A stretch of 64,000 nucleotides of DNA. It comes from Gordonia neofelifaecis NRRL B-59395 (GTDB lineage Bacteria; Actinomycetota; Actinomycetes; Mycobacteriales; Mycobacteriaceae). Location: assembly GCF_000192435.1 (NCBI RefSeq), contig NZ_AEUD01000007.1, positions 124,001 through 188,000 on the forward strand, in the 5' to 3' direction. Under the pieces are notes generated by a model that made no database searches, had not been told where the DNA came from, and saw only the letters and a program-made list of their open reading frames with translations. Of this stretch, positions 33,954-43,294 are shown piece by piece; position 1 is the first letter of the stretch, and every line of letters begins with the position of its first letter. The translations under genes and the position numbers were made by a program.

Positions 33954-34864
33954 TGGTGTCCTTTCGCCGCGTGATCGAGGATAGTGGAAAGCCGCCCGCC
34001 CGGCGCATCGCTATACCGGTTGAAGCACCCGCAGCGCGGGTGAACCGGCGCGGGCCGGACTTCCATTCGGCAGGGCCGCTGATGGAACTCGATCGTCGTC
34101 CCGATCGTGGTGGGCGGCGCAGACTCTCGATGGAACCGCTGGTCGGCGATCTCGGCGATCTGCGCATGTGCCACAGCCACGGTGGACAGCCGCGCGGCAG
34201 TCCCGCCCGCGCCCGCGACGCCGTGCAGTGTCGCCGCGATCACCGGCCACGCCTCGTCGAGGTCCGTCCGGTGCAATTCGACGCACCGCAGGCAACTCGA
34301 CAGCCCCGGCAGCACCAACGGTCCGACGACGCCGACGTCGTCCCGGACGTGGACGGCGAGGTGCGGAACGCCGGCGGCCATCAACGGCTCCCAGACGACG
34401 GGATCCGGCACGGGCTGGTCAGCGACCACCACCAGCGCGGGTCGGCGCCCGATGTCGCCGAGCGGGTCACGCGGATCGCAGGCCACCACGCGGTGCCCGT
34501 CTCGCGGCAGTCCGTCGAGCAGCAGCGCCGCGATCTCACCGTGCCCGGCGACCGCGACGCGCAACGGTGCGCGCGTACCGGGATCGGCCTCGACCGCCCG
34601 GCCCGACTCGACGAGCTCGTCGACCAACTGCCAGAACCTGGTCGCCGTCAGACCGGACGACCGCAGTTGGCGTCGGAGATGCCGATAGCGCTGCGGCGTC
34701 CGAAGCCGGTGGAGCAGCGCCACGACCGCCGAGACGGTGACCCCCGGGCCAAGGGAGACCACGGTGGCTGTGCGCGGATCCGCGCCGATGTGGATCCGCC
34801 CGTCGATGCGCGCCAGCACCGGGGTGCCGGGCAGGAGTACCGGAAGCGCGTCGCGAGCGGGCAT
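33950..34864 (-). CDS. ThiF/E1-like protein, TOMM cyclodehydratase-partner type
   Basis: 304 aa (Rv3196-like). Begins with a leader-binding-like beta/helix region, then a Rossmann segment (VAVAGHGEIAALLLDG), and C-terminal Cys pairs LSSCLRCVEL and HPRCGCFN that could bind zinc as in E1-like partners of YcaO cyclodehydratases. No YcaO or precursor peptide gene is nearby, so its role is open. ATG 34864 is chosen as the domain start; the frame reads on to 35056. The 4-nt overlap with the ABC1 kinase indicates a conserved unit. Confidence 0.72.
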   Translation of the reverse strand: MPARDALPVLLPGTPVLARIDGRIHIGADPRTATVVSLGPGVTVSAVVALLHRLRTPQRYRHLRRQLRSSGLTATRFWQLVDELVESGRAVEADPGTRAPLRVAVAGHGEIAALLLDGLPRDGHRVVACDPRDPLGDIGRRPALVVVADQPVPDPVVWEPLMAAGVPHLAVHVRDDVGVVGPLVLPGLSSCLRCVELHRTDLDEAWPVIAATLHGVAGAGGTAARLSTVAVAHAQIAEIADQRFHRESAPPTTIGTTIEFHQRPCRMEVRPAPVHPRCGCFNRYSDAPGGRLSTILDHAAKGHH

Positions 34865-34931
34865 GCCTACACGCTGGCACCGGAGCCGACCTCCCGCGAG
34901 TCCGTTGTCCACAGACTCGACGAAGCCGCGC

Positions 34932-36359
34932 TCAGCTCGGGTCGGATCCCTTCCCGGGCTCGTCCTCGCCGTCCTCCGAGTCATCGTCCGAGGCGTCGGC
35001 GGCGAACTGGCGCTCCAACTCCGCGATCGCGTCGTCGATGCCGGAGACGTCGCCACCGATCACCCGGTCGACGAAACGTGCCGGATTGTCCAGGTCGTCG
35101 GCGTCCGGAAGCAGGTCCGGGTGGCCCCAGACGCCGTCGCGCGTGGTGATGTCGGAGGCCTCGGTGAGCGCTCGCCACAGCTGGGCGGCCTCCCGGAGCT
35201 TCCGCGGACGCAGATCCATGCCGATCAGCGTCGCGAACGTCTGCTCGGCGGGACCGCCCGACGCACGGCGTCGGCGCATGGTCTCGGTGAGCGCCGCGGT
35301 GCTCGGGATCCGATCGCCGAGCGCGTTCGTGACCACCAGCTCCACCCAGCCCTCGATGAGCGCCAGCAACGTCTCGAGACGGCTGAGCGCGGCCTGCTGC
35401 TGCGGAGTGGTCTCCGGCTCGAACGAGGCCGCCGACCCCATCAGCTCTTCCAGCTTGGCCGGATTCGAGAACAACTCCTGCGGATCGATCTCCGTGGCCA
35501 GGTTCTGCAGACCGCCGAGATCGATGCGGATCCCGCGCGCGTACTCCTCGACCGTGGCGAGCAGACGCTGCTTGAGCCACGGAACGTGGGCGAACAGGCG
35601 GAGGTGCGCGGCCTCTCGGGCGGCGAGGAAGACGACGATCTCCTGCGCGGGAAGATCCAGCCCCTCCGCGAACTTCGCGATCGCCTCGGGCAGCAGCACG
35701 CCCAAGTCATCGGGCGCCAACGGCAGCCCGATGTCGGTGGACGTCAGCACACCGCCCGCCAGTTGGCCCAGGCCCTGGCCCAATTGGGTGCCGTACATGG
35801 TGCCGCTCAGCTGCCCGATCATCGCCATCATCGGCCCGGCGAAAGCCTTCGCCTCTTCCGGGAGACCGGCATCCATCGTCTTCGACATCTGCTCGGCGAT
35901 CGGATCGCACAGCGTCCGCCACGTCGGCATGGTGTTCTCGAGCCAGTCCACCGGCGTCCACGCCGCGGTGCTGGTGATCCCCGCAGGCATCGTCGTCTGC
36001 TCATCGAGCCAGACCTCGGCGAGCCGGACCGCGTCGGCGACCGCCCGATGCTCCTTCTCGAGCATCGGAGTGAACGACCCGATCTGCTTGCGTGCCAGAT
36101 TCGCCGCCACGTCGTAGTTCACCGGCCCGGACCCGCCGCCGGCCATGCCCGCGCCCATACCGCTGAACATGTTGCCGAGCTGACTGAACAACTGCCCCAG
36201 CTGCGACGGGTCGACGGCGCCGCCGTCGCCCAGCGCGAACCCGAACGGGTTCGCGGGATCGCCGGAGCCGCCGGTGCCGCCCGTGGTGTCGTCGCCGTCG
36301 TCCCCATTGTTCTTGTCGCGGTCGTTCGACGATGAGAACCCGAAGGGCAGATCATTCAT
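34932..36359 (-). CDS. DUF2342 putative zinc-dependent metalloprotease
   Basis: 475 aa (Rv3195 type). Gly/Asp-rich disordered N-terminus (residues 1-45), then a helical domain. The putative metal motif is AAREAAHLRLF, which keeps Glu and the second His of HExxH but has Arg in the first position. WVELVVTNAL downstream may give a further ligand. Activity is inferred from family annotation only. ATG 36359 lies 7 nt from a minus-strand TACCGT (36367-36372). The acidic C-terminal tail (DDDSEDGEDE) is low complexity. Confidence 0.8.
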   Translation of the reverse strand: MNDLPFGFSSSNDRDKNNGDDGDDTTGGTGGSGDPANPFGFALGDGGAVDPSQLGQLFSQLGNMFSGMGAGMAGGGSGPVNYDVAANLARKQIGSFTPMLEKEHRAVADAVRLAEVWLDEQTTMPAGITSTAAWTPVDWLENTMPTWRTLCDPIAEQMSKTMDAGLPEEAKAFAGPMMAMIGQLSGTMYGTQLGQGLGQLAGGVLTSTDIGLPLAPDDLGVLLPEAIAKFAEGLDLPAQEIVVFLAAREAAHLRLFAHVPWLKQRLLATVEEYARGIRIDLGGLQNLATEIDPQELFSNPAKLEELMGSAASFEPETTPQQQAALSRLETLLALIEGWVELVVTNALGDRIPSTAALTETMRRRRASGGPAEQTFATLIGMDLRPRKLREAAQLWRALTEASDITTRDGVWGHPDLLPDADDLDNPARFVDRVIGGDVSGIDDAIAELERQFAADASDDDSEDGEDEPGKGSDPS

Positions 36360-36382
36360 GCCTTCAACGGTACCGGGCCGAC

Positions 36383-36426
36383 GCCCGTAGCGTTCCCCGT
36401 CGCTTCGCTCGCCCGTAGCGTTCCCC
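36383..36426. repeat. 16-bp direct repeat, 28-bp period
   Basis: GCCCGTAGCGTTCCCC occurs at 36383-36398 and again at 36411-36426, separated by GTCGCTTCGCTC. It lies between the divergent DUF2342 and PDZ genes. It could be a regulator-binding tandem or a small repeat-family fragment. Confidence 0.6.
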
Positions 36427-36528
36427 CGGTGCGAACGCTCTGGCACGCCTCCGGTCACGCGGTCCCTGCTGCTCTCGCGAGGCAGCGTGCTGTGGGACCC
36501 GGCAGGGCGCTGCATTACGCTGGGCCGG

Positions 36529-37595
36529 GTGACCATCAAGCCAGCCCACCGCCGCATCGCCACGATCACCGTCGGCGTCGTGGTCCTCTTGGCCTTCGTC
36601 ATCGCCGGAATGACGCTGCGAGTGCCCTACGTCGCGCTCGGGCCGGGGCCGACGGTCAACACGCTCGGCGACGTCGACGGCAAGCCGGTCGTCGAAGTCT
36701 CGAATGCCGTCGACCCGAACCCCAAGGGCAACCTGAACCTGACCACGGTGTCGCTGCGGGACGGGATGACGCTCTTCCAGGCTCCCGGCGACCGGACTCG
36801 GTGGCTCCGGGTAACCGAGGGCCCTCCGCGGCGGTGAGCATGCAGCCGCGCGAGCTCTACTTCCCGCCCGACCAGACCGAGGAACAGGTCCAGCAGCAGA
36901 ACACCGAGCAGATGAGCGGCTCGGAGACCAACGCGACGATGGCAGCGCTCAACTACCTGCACAAGCCGACCGCGGTGGGCGTCGGCACCGTCGCGACCAA
37001 GGGGCCGGCCGACGGGAAGCTGCAGCCCGACGACCGGCTGGTCAGCGTCGGCGGCACACCGATCACCGGGCCGCAGAACCTGTACGACGTCCTGGCGAAG
37101 CACAAGCCCGGCGACGAGATCGACGTCACCGTCCAGCGCGGCGCCGAGCGGCCGACCATCCAGATCAAGCTCGGCGCCCGGCCCGACGACCCGTCGAAGG
37201 CCTACCTCGGCATCACCCCGCAGATGATGGCGGCCGACCCGAACACCGACATCGCGTTCAACGTCGGCGACATCGGCGGCCCGTCGGCCGGCCTGATGCT
37301 GACGCTGTCGGTGATCGACCACATGACGCCCGGCGACCTCTCGCACGGCGAGTTCGTCGCGGGCACCGGCACCATCGACCCGTCGGGCAAGGTTGGATCG
37401 ATCGGCGGCATCCCCCACAAGATCAAGGCCGCACGCGACGCCGGCGCCACGGTGTTCCTCGTTCCGTCGGGGAACTGTGCCGCTGCCAAGTCCGACGCAC
37501 CCGACGGAATCGAACTGGTGAAGGTCGACACGCTCACCGGCGCCGTCGACGCGCTGGGCACACTCGGCAGCGACGAGCAGCGGCCGCAGTGCTGA
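36529..37595 (+). pseudogene. PDZ/Lon-like membrane protease (Rv3194c type), frameshifted
   Basis: Orthologue of Rv3194c split over two frames. The N-terminal part from GTG 36529 has a membrane helix and VPYVALGPGPTVNTLG, and runs to a TGA at 36835. The C-terminal part continues in the preceding phase from about 36821: PDZ domain (GVGTVATKGPADGKLQPDDR), then the Lon-type Ser-Lys dyad in GGPSAGLMLTLSV and GGIPHKIKAARDAG. One missing base in the GGGCCCTCC run near 36820-36826 explains the break. Both halves are otherwise intact, so this may be a recent mutation or a homopolymer sequencing error. TACGCT (36516-36521) lies 7 nt before the start. Confidence 0.78.
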
Positions 37596-37596
37596 T

Positions 37597-37623
37597 CGGT
37601 TAGGCCGTGTTGCGGCCTAACCG
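37597..37623. terminator. Bidirectional terminator, PDZ gene / PPA1309 gene
   Basis: CGGTTAGGCCG (37597-37607) and CGGCCTAACCG (37613-37623) form a perfect 11-bp stem with a 5-nt loop between convergent genes. The TAG stop of the minus-strand gene is inside the right arm. Confidence 0.75.
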
Positions 37624-38183
37624 TGGAACGTGTCGGCCAGCGCGTCGAGCAGGTTCGGCGCCAGATCGGGATGGGTCTGCAGATCCGCTGACTGCGCATC
37701 GTCATCGCGCAATGCGAGCAGCGCCACCCGCTTCCCGGCCCGCAGCACGCCGGCCGCGAGTCGCGCGCTCTGCTTCTCCGGATGCGCGTGTGCCGCCTGT
37801 CTGGCCGCCTCGTCGGCGGCCGCGGGATCGGCGAGCAACGGCTCCAGAGCGGCGTCGAGGTCGGCCTCGGCGTCCGGAGGCAACAGCGTGATCTCGGTGA
37901 CGAGCGCGCATCCGACCACCTGGGCAGGCCAGGTCAGCGTGGTCAGGAGCTCCTCGAGGTCCGATGTCCCGGTCTCCTGGACGATCGGGCTCAGCGCGGA
38001 GTCGTCGTCGGGATCGATCAAGTCCGGCGCCTGCTGAGCCAGGACGGCAGTCGGGACGAGCGCGAACAGCGTCGGGGCCGAACCCCACGGCAGTTCGGCG
38101 GTGTAGGCGAGGCACTGGGCGAGGGCATTGCCGAGGTCGGCCTGCGAGAAGCCCGCACCAGCGGAATCAGTGGAAGACGTCAC
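37617..38183 (-). CDS. PPA1309 family protein
   Basis: 188 aa conserved actinobacterial protein. Recognisable by SQADLGNALAQCLAYTAELPWG and the Ala-rich EITLLPPDAEADLDAAL region. It is cytoplasmic and acidic, with no known activity. GTG 38183 is taken as the start; the longer open frame upstream has no support, and CACAAT (minus strand, 38190-38195) lies 6 nt away. It is divergent from the UPF0182 gene. Confidence 0.78.
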   Translation of the reverse strand: MTSSTDSAGAGFSQADLGNALAQCLAYTAELPWGSAPTLFALVPTAVLAQQAPDLIDPDDDSALSPIVQETGTSDLEELLTTLTWPAQVVGCALVTEITLLPPDAEADLDAALEPLLADPAAADEAARQAAHAHPEKQSARLAAGVLRAGKRVALLALRDDDAQSADLQTHPDLAPNLLDALADTFHG

Positions 38184-38304
38184 CGCCCCATTGTGCAACC
38201 CCCACGCTCGGCGGAGGGAACTGAGCGGACTCCGGCGAATCGGTAAGGTGGGCGACATTGCTGTCGCACGCGCGTGAGCACAGTCGAACAGGGAGCCTAT
38301 ACAA

Positions 38305-41292
38305 GTGGTGAGCATGACCGGGTCGGGCGGTCGACCGACGTTGTCCCGCCGGGTGAAGATCCTCATTGGGATCGGCGTCGGATTACTGATCCTGCTGTTG
38401 GTGGGTCCTCGAGTGGTCTCGTTGATCACCGACTGGCTCTGGTACTCGGACATCGGATATTCCGAGGTGATGTCGACCATGATCGTCACCCGTCTGGTGG
38501 TGTTCCTCGTGGTCACGGCGGTCGTCGCCGGCATCATCGGCGGCGCGATCTACGCGGCCTATCGGGTGCGCCCCGATTTCGTGATGCTGTCGAGCCCGAC
38601 GGATCCGCTCGCGCGCTACCGGACCGCCATCGGCATGCGGCCCAAGCTCTCCCTGCTGCTGCCGTCGTTGTTCATCGGAGTGATGGCCGGACTCATCGCA
38701 CAGGGCTCGTGGACCACGGTCCAGACCTTCATCAACGGGGAGTCGTTCGGGACCAAGGATCCGCAGTTCGGTCTCGACATCAGCTTCTACGCGTTCACCC
38801 TGCCGTTCCTGCGCATGATCCTCGACATCGTCTTCGTCTCGCTCGTCATCGCCTTCGTCGGTAACCTGCTGACCCACTACGTCTTCGGGGGACTGCGGCT
38901 CGGCGGGGGCGGCCGGAGCGGTTCGCTGACCCGCGCCGCGCGGGTTCAGCTGGCGGTGATCGCCGGCCTCTTCATGATCGCCAAGGCGATCGGCTACTGG
39001 TTCGACCGCTACGACCTGCTCAGCAGCGACCGCCGCGGTGACATCTTCGACGGCGCCACGTACACCGACATCAACTACGTGCTGCCGTCGAAGCTCATCC
39101 TGATGGCGATCGCCATCGTGTGCGCCATCGCGTTCTTCGCGGCGATCGCGCTGCGCGATCTCCGGATCCCGGCTCTCGCGGCCGTCCTGATGCTGCTGTC
39201 GGCGCTGGTGATCGGCGTCGTGTGGCCTGCGGCGATGGAGCAGTTCTCGGTGAAGCCGAGCGCCGACACCAAGGAGGCCGAGTACATCCAGCGGAACATC
39301 GCGGCCACCACCGACGCTTATCGGATCAGGGACGGCAAGGACGTCGAGTACCAGTACGACTGGACGAGTCAGCCCGCGGACCAGGGCAAGGTGAACTCCG
39401 ACGAGGCCACCCTGTCGAACATCCGACTGCTCGACCCCAACGTGGTGTCGAAGGCCTTCGTGCAGCGGCAGTCCCTCCGCAACTTCTACGGGTTCCCCGA
39501 TCAGCTCGCGGTCGATCGGTACATGGTGAAGGAGACCGACGACTCCGGCACGACCACCGAGAACCAGCGAGACTTCATCGTCGCCGCCCGTGAGCTCGAC
39601 CCGCAGCGGTACAACGACAACCAGCAGAGCTGGATCAACAAGCACACCGTGTACACCCACGGCAACGGCTTCATCGCCGCGCCGGCGAACACCGTCGACG
39701 CGCCGAACACCGACACCAGCTCGGACTCGGGCGGACTGCCGAAGTTCCTGGTCTCGGACCTGCAGCACATCAACGAGCCCGGGTACAAGGACGAGCCCAT
39801 TCAAGTGAAGCAGCCGCGGATCTATTTCGGTCCGATGATCGCGAAGGTCAATCCCGACTACGCGATCGTCGGCTCGGACGGCGGCGCGCCCCGCGAATAC
39901 GACACCGACAAGTCCAACTTCACGTACACGGCGGGCTCCGGTGTCTCCGTCGGGAATCTGGGCGCCCGCATGCTGTACGCGCTGAAGTACGGCGAGCGGA
40001 ACATCCTGCTGTCCGACGTGATCAACAGCAACTCGAAGATCCTGTACAACCGTGATCCCCGAGACCGCGTGAAGAAGGCCGCGCCGTGGCTGACCGTCGA
40101 TTCGACGACCTACCCGGCCGTCGTCGACGGCTCGATCAAGTGGGTCGTCGACGGGTACACCACGTTGAAGACATACCCGTACGCGCAGCGGATGTCGCTG
40201 GCGTCGGCGACGTCGGACTCGAACAGCGAGAACGCAGGTCAGACCGGTCGAGCTCAGGCGGACGAGGACATCGCGTACGCCCGGAACTCGGTCAAGGCCA
40301 CGGTCGACGCCTACACCGGACAGGTGACCCTCTACCAGTTCGACACCTCGGACCCGGTCCTCAAGACGTGGATGAAGGTGTTCCCGGGGACCGTCAAGGA
40401 TCGCGCGGAGCTCGACAAGCAGCCCGACCTCCTCGAGCACATGCGGTACCCGGAGGACCTGTTCAAGATGCAGCGGGAACTTCTCACGCGCTACCACGTG
40501 AACAATCCGTCGGTGTTCTACCGAGCGGACAACTTCTGGTCGGTCCCGAGCGACCCGACCGAGGAGAAGAGCACGCTCAACCAGCCGCCGTACTATTTCA
40601 CGGCAGCGGCGCCGAACAACACGCAGTCGCAGTTCCAGCTGACCACGGTGATGACGCCGCTGCGGAGGCAGAACCTCGCCGCCTACATGACGGCGAACGC
40701 CGACCCCAAGGATTACGGCCGGATCACCGTCAAGGTGCTCCCGACCGATTCCCAGACCGTCGGACCGCGTCAGGTCCAGGACACGTTCAACAACACCGCG
40801 TCCAGCGAGGTCACGCTGTTGAAGGGGTCGGCCAACGTCACCTTCGGCAACCTGCTGACCCTGCCGGTCGGCGGCAACGGCATCCTCTACGTGCAGCCGC
40901 TGTACACCGAGTCGAAGGTCGGCGACTCGGCGATGCCCAAGGTCTACCGAATGCTGACGTACTACAAGGAGTCCGGCGCCAACGGCCGCGTCCGTGTCGG
41001 ATTCGCACCGACCATCGGCGAGGCACTCGCCGAATCGGGCATCAATCCGGCGGCGGCGACCGAGCCCGGCGCCACCCCGACGACGCCGGAGACCACTCCG
41101 CAGCCCCAGCAGCCGGTGACACCCAAGGCTCCCGAGAGCCGTTCACCGCAGGAGAAGGCGGCCGTCGACGCGATCGGCGCCGCGCTGGAAGATGCCCGGA
41201 AGGCCCAGGCCAGCGGTGACTTCAAGGCGTACGGTGAGGCGCTCGACCGGTTGGACAAGGCGGTCAAGCAGTATCAGGCGCTCGGCAACTGA
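38305..41292 (+). CDS. UPF0182 large membrane protein (Rv3193c type)
   Basis: 995 aa. About seven membrane helices fill the first 310 residues (from KILIGIGVGLLILLLVGP on). A long extracytoplasmic domain with conserved WINKHTVYTHGNGF, QPRIYFGP and SNSKILYNRDPR follows, ending in a Pro/Thr-rich linker and a short coiled-coil tail. Present across mycolata; function not established. The start is unclear: GTG 38305, GTG 38308 and ATG 38314 are all possible, with GGGAG at 38291-38295 favouring the first. A strong hairpin follows the stop. Confidence 0.88.
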   Translation: MVSMTGSGGRPTLSRRVKILIGIGVGLLILLLVGPRVVSLITDWLWYSDIGYSEVMSTMIVTRLVVFLVVTAVVAGIIGGAIYAAYRVRPDFVMLSSPTDPLARYRTAIGMRPKLSLLLPSLFIGVMAGLIAQGSWTTVQTFINGESFGTKDPQFGLDISFYAFTLPFLRMILDIVFVSLVIAFVGNLLTHYVFGGLRLGGGGRSGSLTRAARVQLAVIAGLFMIAKAIGYWFDRYDLLSSDRRGDIFDGATYTDINYVLPSKLILMAIAIVCAIAFFAAIALRDLRIPALAAVLMLLSALVIGVVWPAAMEQFSVKPSADTKEAEYIQRNIAATTDAYRIRDGKDVEYQYDWTSQPADQGKVNSDEATLSNIRLLDPNVVSKAFVQRQSLRNFYGFPDQLAVDRYMVKETDDSGTTTENQRDFIVAARELDPQRYNDNQQSWINKHTVYTHGNGFIAAPANTVDAPNTDTSSDSGGLPKFLVSDLQHINEPGYKDEPIQVKQPRIYFGPMIAKVNPDYAIVGSDGGAPREYDTDKSNFTYTAGSGVSVGNLGARMLYALKYGERNILLSDVINSNSKILYNRDPRDRVKKAAPWLTVDSTTYPAVVDGSIKWVVDGYTTLKTYPYAQRMSLASATSDSNSENAGQTGRAQADEDIAYARNSVKATVDAYTGQVTLYQFDTSDPVLKTWMKVFPGTVKDRAELDKQPDLLEHMRYPEDLFKMQRELLTRYHVNNPSVFYRADNFWSVPSDPTEEKSTLNQPPYYFTAAAPNNTQSQFQLTTVMTPLRRQNLAAYMTANADPKDYGRITVKVLPTDSQTVGPRQVQDTFNNTASSEVTLLKGSANVTFGNLLTLPVGGNGILYVQPLYTESKVGDSAMPKVYRMLTYYKESGANGRVRVGFAPTIGEALAESGINPAAATEPGATPTTPETTPQPQQPVTPKAPESRSPQEKAAVDAIGAALEDARKAQASGDFKAYGEALDRLDKAVKQYQALGN

Positions 41293-41310
41293 GGCTGCCG
41301 CGCACCGCAG

Positions 41311-41345
41311 AACGCCGGTCGATCGGAATCCGATCGACCGGCGTT
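41311..41345. terminator. Terminator after the UPF0182 gene
   Basis: 17-bp perfect inverted repeat (41311-41327 and 41329-41345) starting AACGCCGG and ending CCGGCGTT, with minimal loop. It lies 18 bp after the UPF0182 stop and faces the minus-strand gene at 41381-41665, so it can serve both. Confidence 0.8.
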
Positions 41346-41380
41346 CGCCGTCTCTGCAGTCGAGGCTCAGCGGCGATAGA

Positions 41381-41665
41381 TCACGGGCGGACCTTCGCCA
41401 GGTAGCGCTCGATCTCGTCCGGGGTGTTGTCGGGCATCACGGGCGAGTGGTGCAACTGCTTCACCAAGAAGCTGAAGATCATCGCGGAGAAGGCGATGCA
41501 GCCGAGTGCCAGCACTCCGTAGGTGATGTTCATCGGCTTTTCGTTCGGGGGGGCCGACAGAGGGACGAGCCCGGAGAACGCGCCGCCGATCAACAGGAGC
41601 ACGAAGGCCACGAGGCCCATCCAGTGATTGCCGTGTCCGGCATGCTTGATTGAGTGATTCGCCAT
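41381..41665 (-). CDS. Small two-helix membrane protein, unknown
   Basis: 94 aa. His-rich N-terminus (MANHSIKHAGHGNHW), then two hydrophobic helices (about residues 16-36 and 49-69) and a charged tail ending EIERYLAKVRP. An AGGAGGAG run precedes the ATG, so it is well translated. No family is recognised. The 216-bp gap to the MCE gene at 41882 carries the promoters of both; ACTCCG-ATTC-CGGAGT within it is an imperfectly spaced inverted repeat of unknown role. Confidence 0.65.
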   Translation of the reverse strand: MANHSIKHAGHGNHWMGLVAFVLLLIGGAFSGLVPLSAPPNEKPMNITYGVLALGCIAFSAMIFSFLVKQLHHSPVMPDNTPDEIERYLAKVRP

Positions 41666-41881
41666 GACTCCTCCTCGATTCGATCTGCTTGGTGAATTAC
41701 CAGGTGGAAACGGTCGATCTACCCTCACGGTACCCCAGCGGGTGACGAATCTCACAGGCCGAATCTGGCTAGCTCGTTTGTCACATACTCCGATTCCGGA
41801 GTCGCCGTTGCGACATCGTGCGGCTTACGCTCGGCAGGTCGGATCGTCGGGAATCCGTCAGTCATGTAGGAAGGCCGTTTC

Positions 41882-43129
41882 ATGCCACCACTGAGTCGAC
41901 TGGTGAAACTACAGCTGATCGTCGTGATCCTGCTCGGCCTCGGCGCCTCGATCTACGCGGGCGTCCGGTACGCCCGGATGGACCAGGCACTGGGATTCGG
42001 CGGCTATCGGGTTGTCGTGCACATGACGGACGGCGGCGGGATCTTTCCCGACGCCGAGGTGACCTATCGCGGAGTCTCCGCCGGCCGCGTGAGCGGTATG
42101 GAGCTGGTTCCCGGCGGCGTGGACGTGGAGCTGACGCTCGAGTCCGGACGCGCGCAGATCCCGGCGTCGTCCGTGGCAGTCGTGGCCAATCGATCGGCGA
42201 TCGGCGAGCAGTTCCTCGACCTGCGGCCGCCGTCGTCGGCCGGGCCCTTCCTGCAGGACGGCTCGGAGATCTCGAAGGTCGAACTCCCGCCTGCGCTGCA
42301 GGACGTGGTGTCGTCCACCATCGATCTCACCGAGACGATCCCCGTGGACTCGCTGCACAGCGTGATCAGTGAGCTCGGCCAGGCGTTCAACGGCAAGGGT
42401 GAGGACCTGTCGCGGCTGATCGATTCGTTGGGCACGCTGTCGAAGGATGGGCTGAAGAGTCTCGACGACACGATCGGCCTGATCAAGAACTCCAACGTGG
42501 TGCTCGGGACCCAGGCCGAGCAGTCGGACGAGATCCTCGAGTGGTCGCGCGGACTGGATCGGGTGTCGGCGCAGCTCGCCTCGTCCGATCCGGCGGTGCG
42601 CCGGATCCTGACCGATGGCCCGCGTGCGGCTTCGGCGCTCTCGACGTTCCTCCACGACAACGGTGCGGACGCGACGAAGTTGATCGGGCAGCTCGGCGGC
42701 ACCGTCCACAAGGTGACGCCCGCGTCGTATGCGACCGGCATGACCTTCGCGATGCTGTCGAGCCTGTCGGCCAGCAGTCACGCGACGTCCTCGCCGGACG
42801 GCTCGATCCGATTCGGCATCGTCCTCGAGACGGAGAACCCGCCGAGCTGTACGCAGGGCTACGAGTCGACGCAGAAGATGATCGCCGAGATCAAGCGGAA
42901 GAACCCAAGCTTCGACATCAACTACGACGACTTCCCGTTCAATACCGACGTCGGCTGCACCGTGCCTGCCGGGAACCCGACGTCCGTGCGTGGCGCAGCC
43001 CGGGCGTCACTGGGCAACCCGAACATCGCCCAGCCGTGGGACGGCAACGCCAAGAAGGACCCGGACAAGCTCAATCTGAACCCGTTGGCCAACCAGCTCG
43101 CTGCGCTGATGGGGGTGCGCCCGCGATGA
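41882..43129 (+). CDS. Stand-alone MCE-family (MlaD-domain) protein
   Basis: 415 aa. A membrane anchor at residues 9-27 is followed by an MlaD/MCE domain (VVVHMTDGGGIFPDAEVTYR, GVSAGRVSGMEL), then a long helical stretch and a C-terminal domain with ENPPSCTQGYESTQK, similar to MceF-type proteins. MCE proteins form lipid-transport channels, normally from six-gene operons with YrbE permeases. None are present here. ATG 41882 has AGGAAGG (41868-41874) upstream. It may work with components encoded elsewhere. Confidence 0.83.
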   Translation: MPPLSRLVKLQLIVVILLGLGASIYAGVRYARMDQALGFGGYRVVVHMTDGGGIFPDAEVTYRGVSAGRVSGMELVPGGVDVELTLESGRAQIPASSVAVVANRSAIGEQFLDLRPPSSAGPFLQDGSEISKVELPPALQDVVSSTIDLTETIPVDSLHSVISELGQAFNGKGEDLSRLIDSLGTLSKDGLKSLDDTIGLIKNSNVVLGTQAEQSDEILEWSRGLDRVSAQLASSDPAVRRILTDGPRAASALSTFLHDNGADATKLIGQLGGTVHKVTPASYATGMTFAMLSSLSASSHATSSPDGSIRFGIVLETENPPSCTQGYESTQKMIAEIKRKNPSFDINYDDFPFNTDVGCTVPAGNPTSVRGAARASLGNPNIAQPWDGNAKKDPDKLNLNPLANQLAALMGVRPR

Positions 43130-43216
43130 CGATCCGTCGTCGGGGTGTCCTCGATCACGTTGGGTTCTAATCGATTTGCGTTCCCGGACGGGCCGTGTGT
43201 AACGTAGTCGATGCAA

Positions 43217-43290
43217 CGCGGGGTGGAGCAGCTCGGTAGCTCGCTGGGCTCATAACCCAGAGGTCGTAGGTTCGAATCCTGCCCCCGCTA
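43217..43290 (+). tRNA. tRNA-fMet (initiator, CAT anticodon)
   Basis: 74-nt cloverleaf. Acceptor arm CGCGGGG pairs with CCCCGCT, leaving an unpaired C1-U72, as initiators leave position 1-72 unpaired. The anticodon stem CTGGG/CCCAG has three G-C pairs next to the CTCATAA loop, the initiator hallmark. T loop TTCGAAT. The CCA end is not encoded. A strong hairpin follows 4 bp later. Confidence 0.96.
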
Positions 43291-43294
43291 CTAA

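Noticed and set aside
36820-36826. Programmed ribosomal frameshift in the PDZ/Lon-like gene
   Set aside because: GGGCCCTCC is not a known slippery heptamer, no downstream pseudoknot is apparent and other species have a single frame.
38383-40497. Long open frame antisense to the UPF0182 gene (704 codons)
   Set aside because: Same GC effect; the product is Val/Asp/His/Arg low-complexity and the plus-strand gene is clearly conserved.
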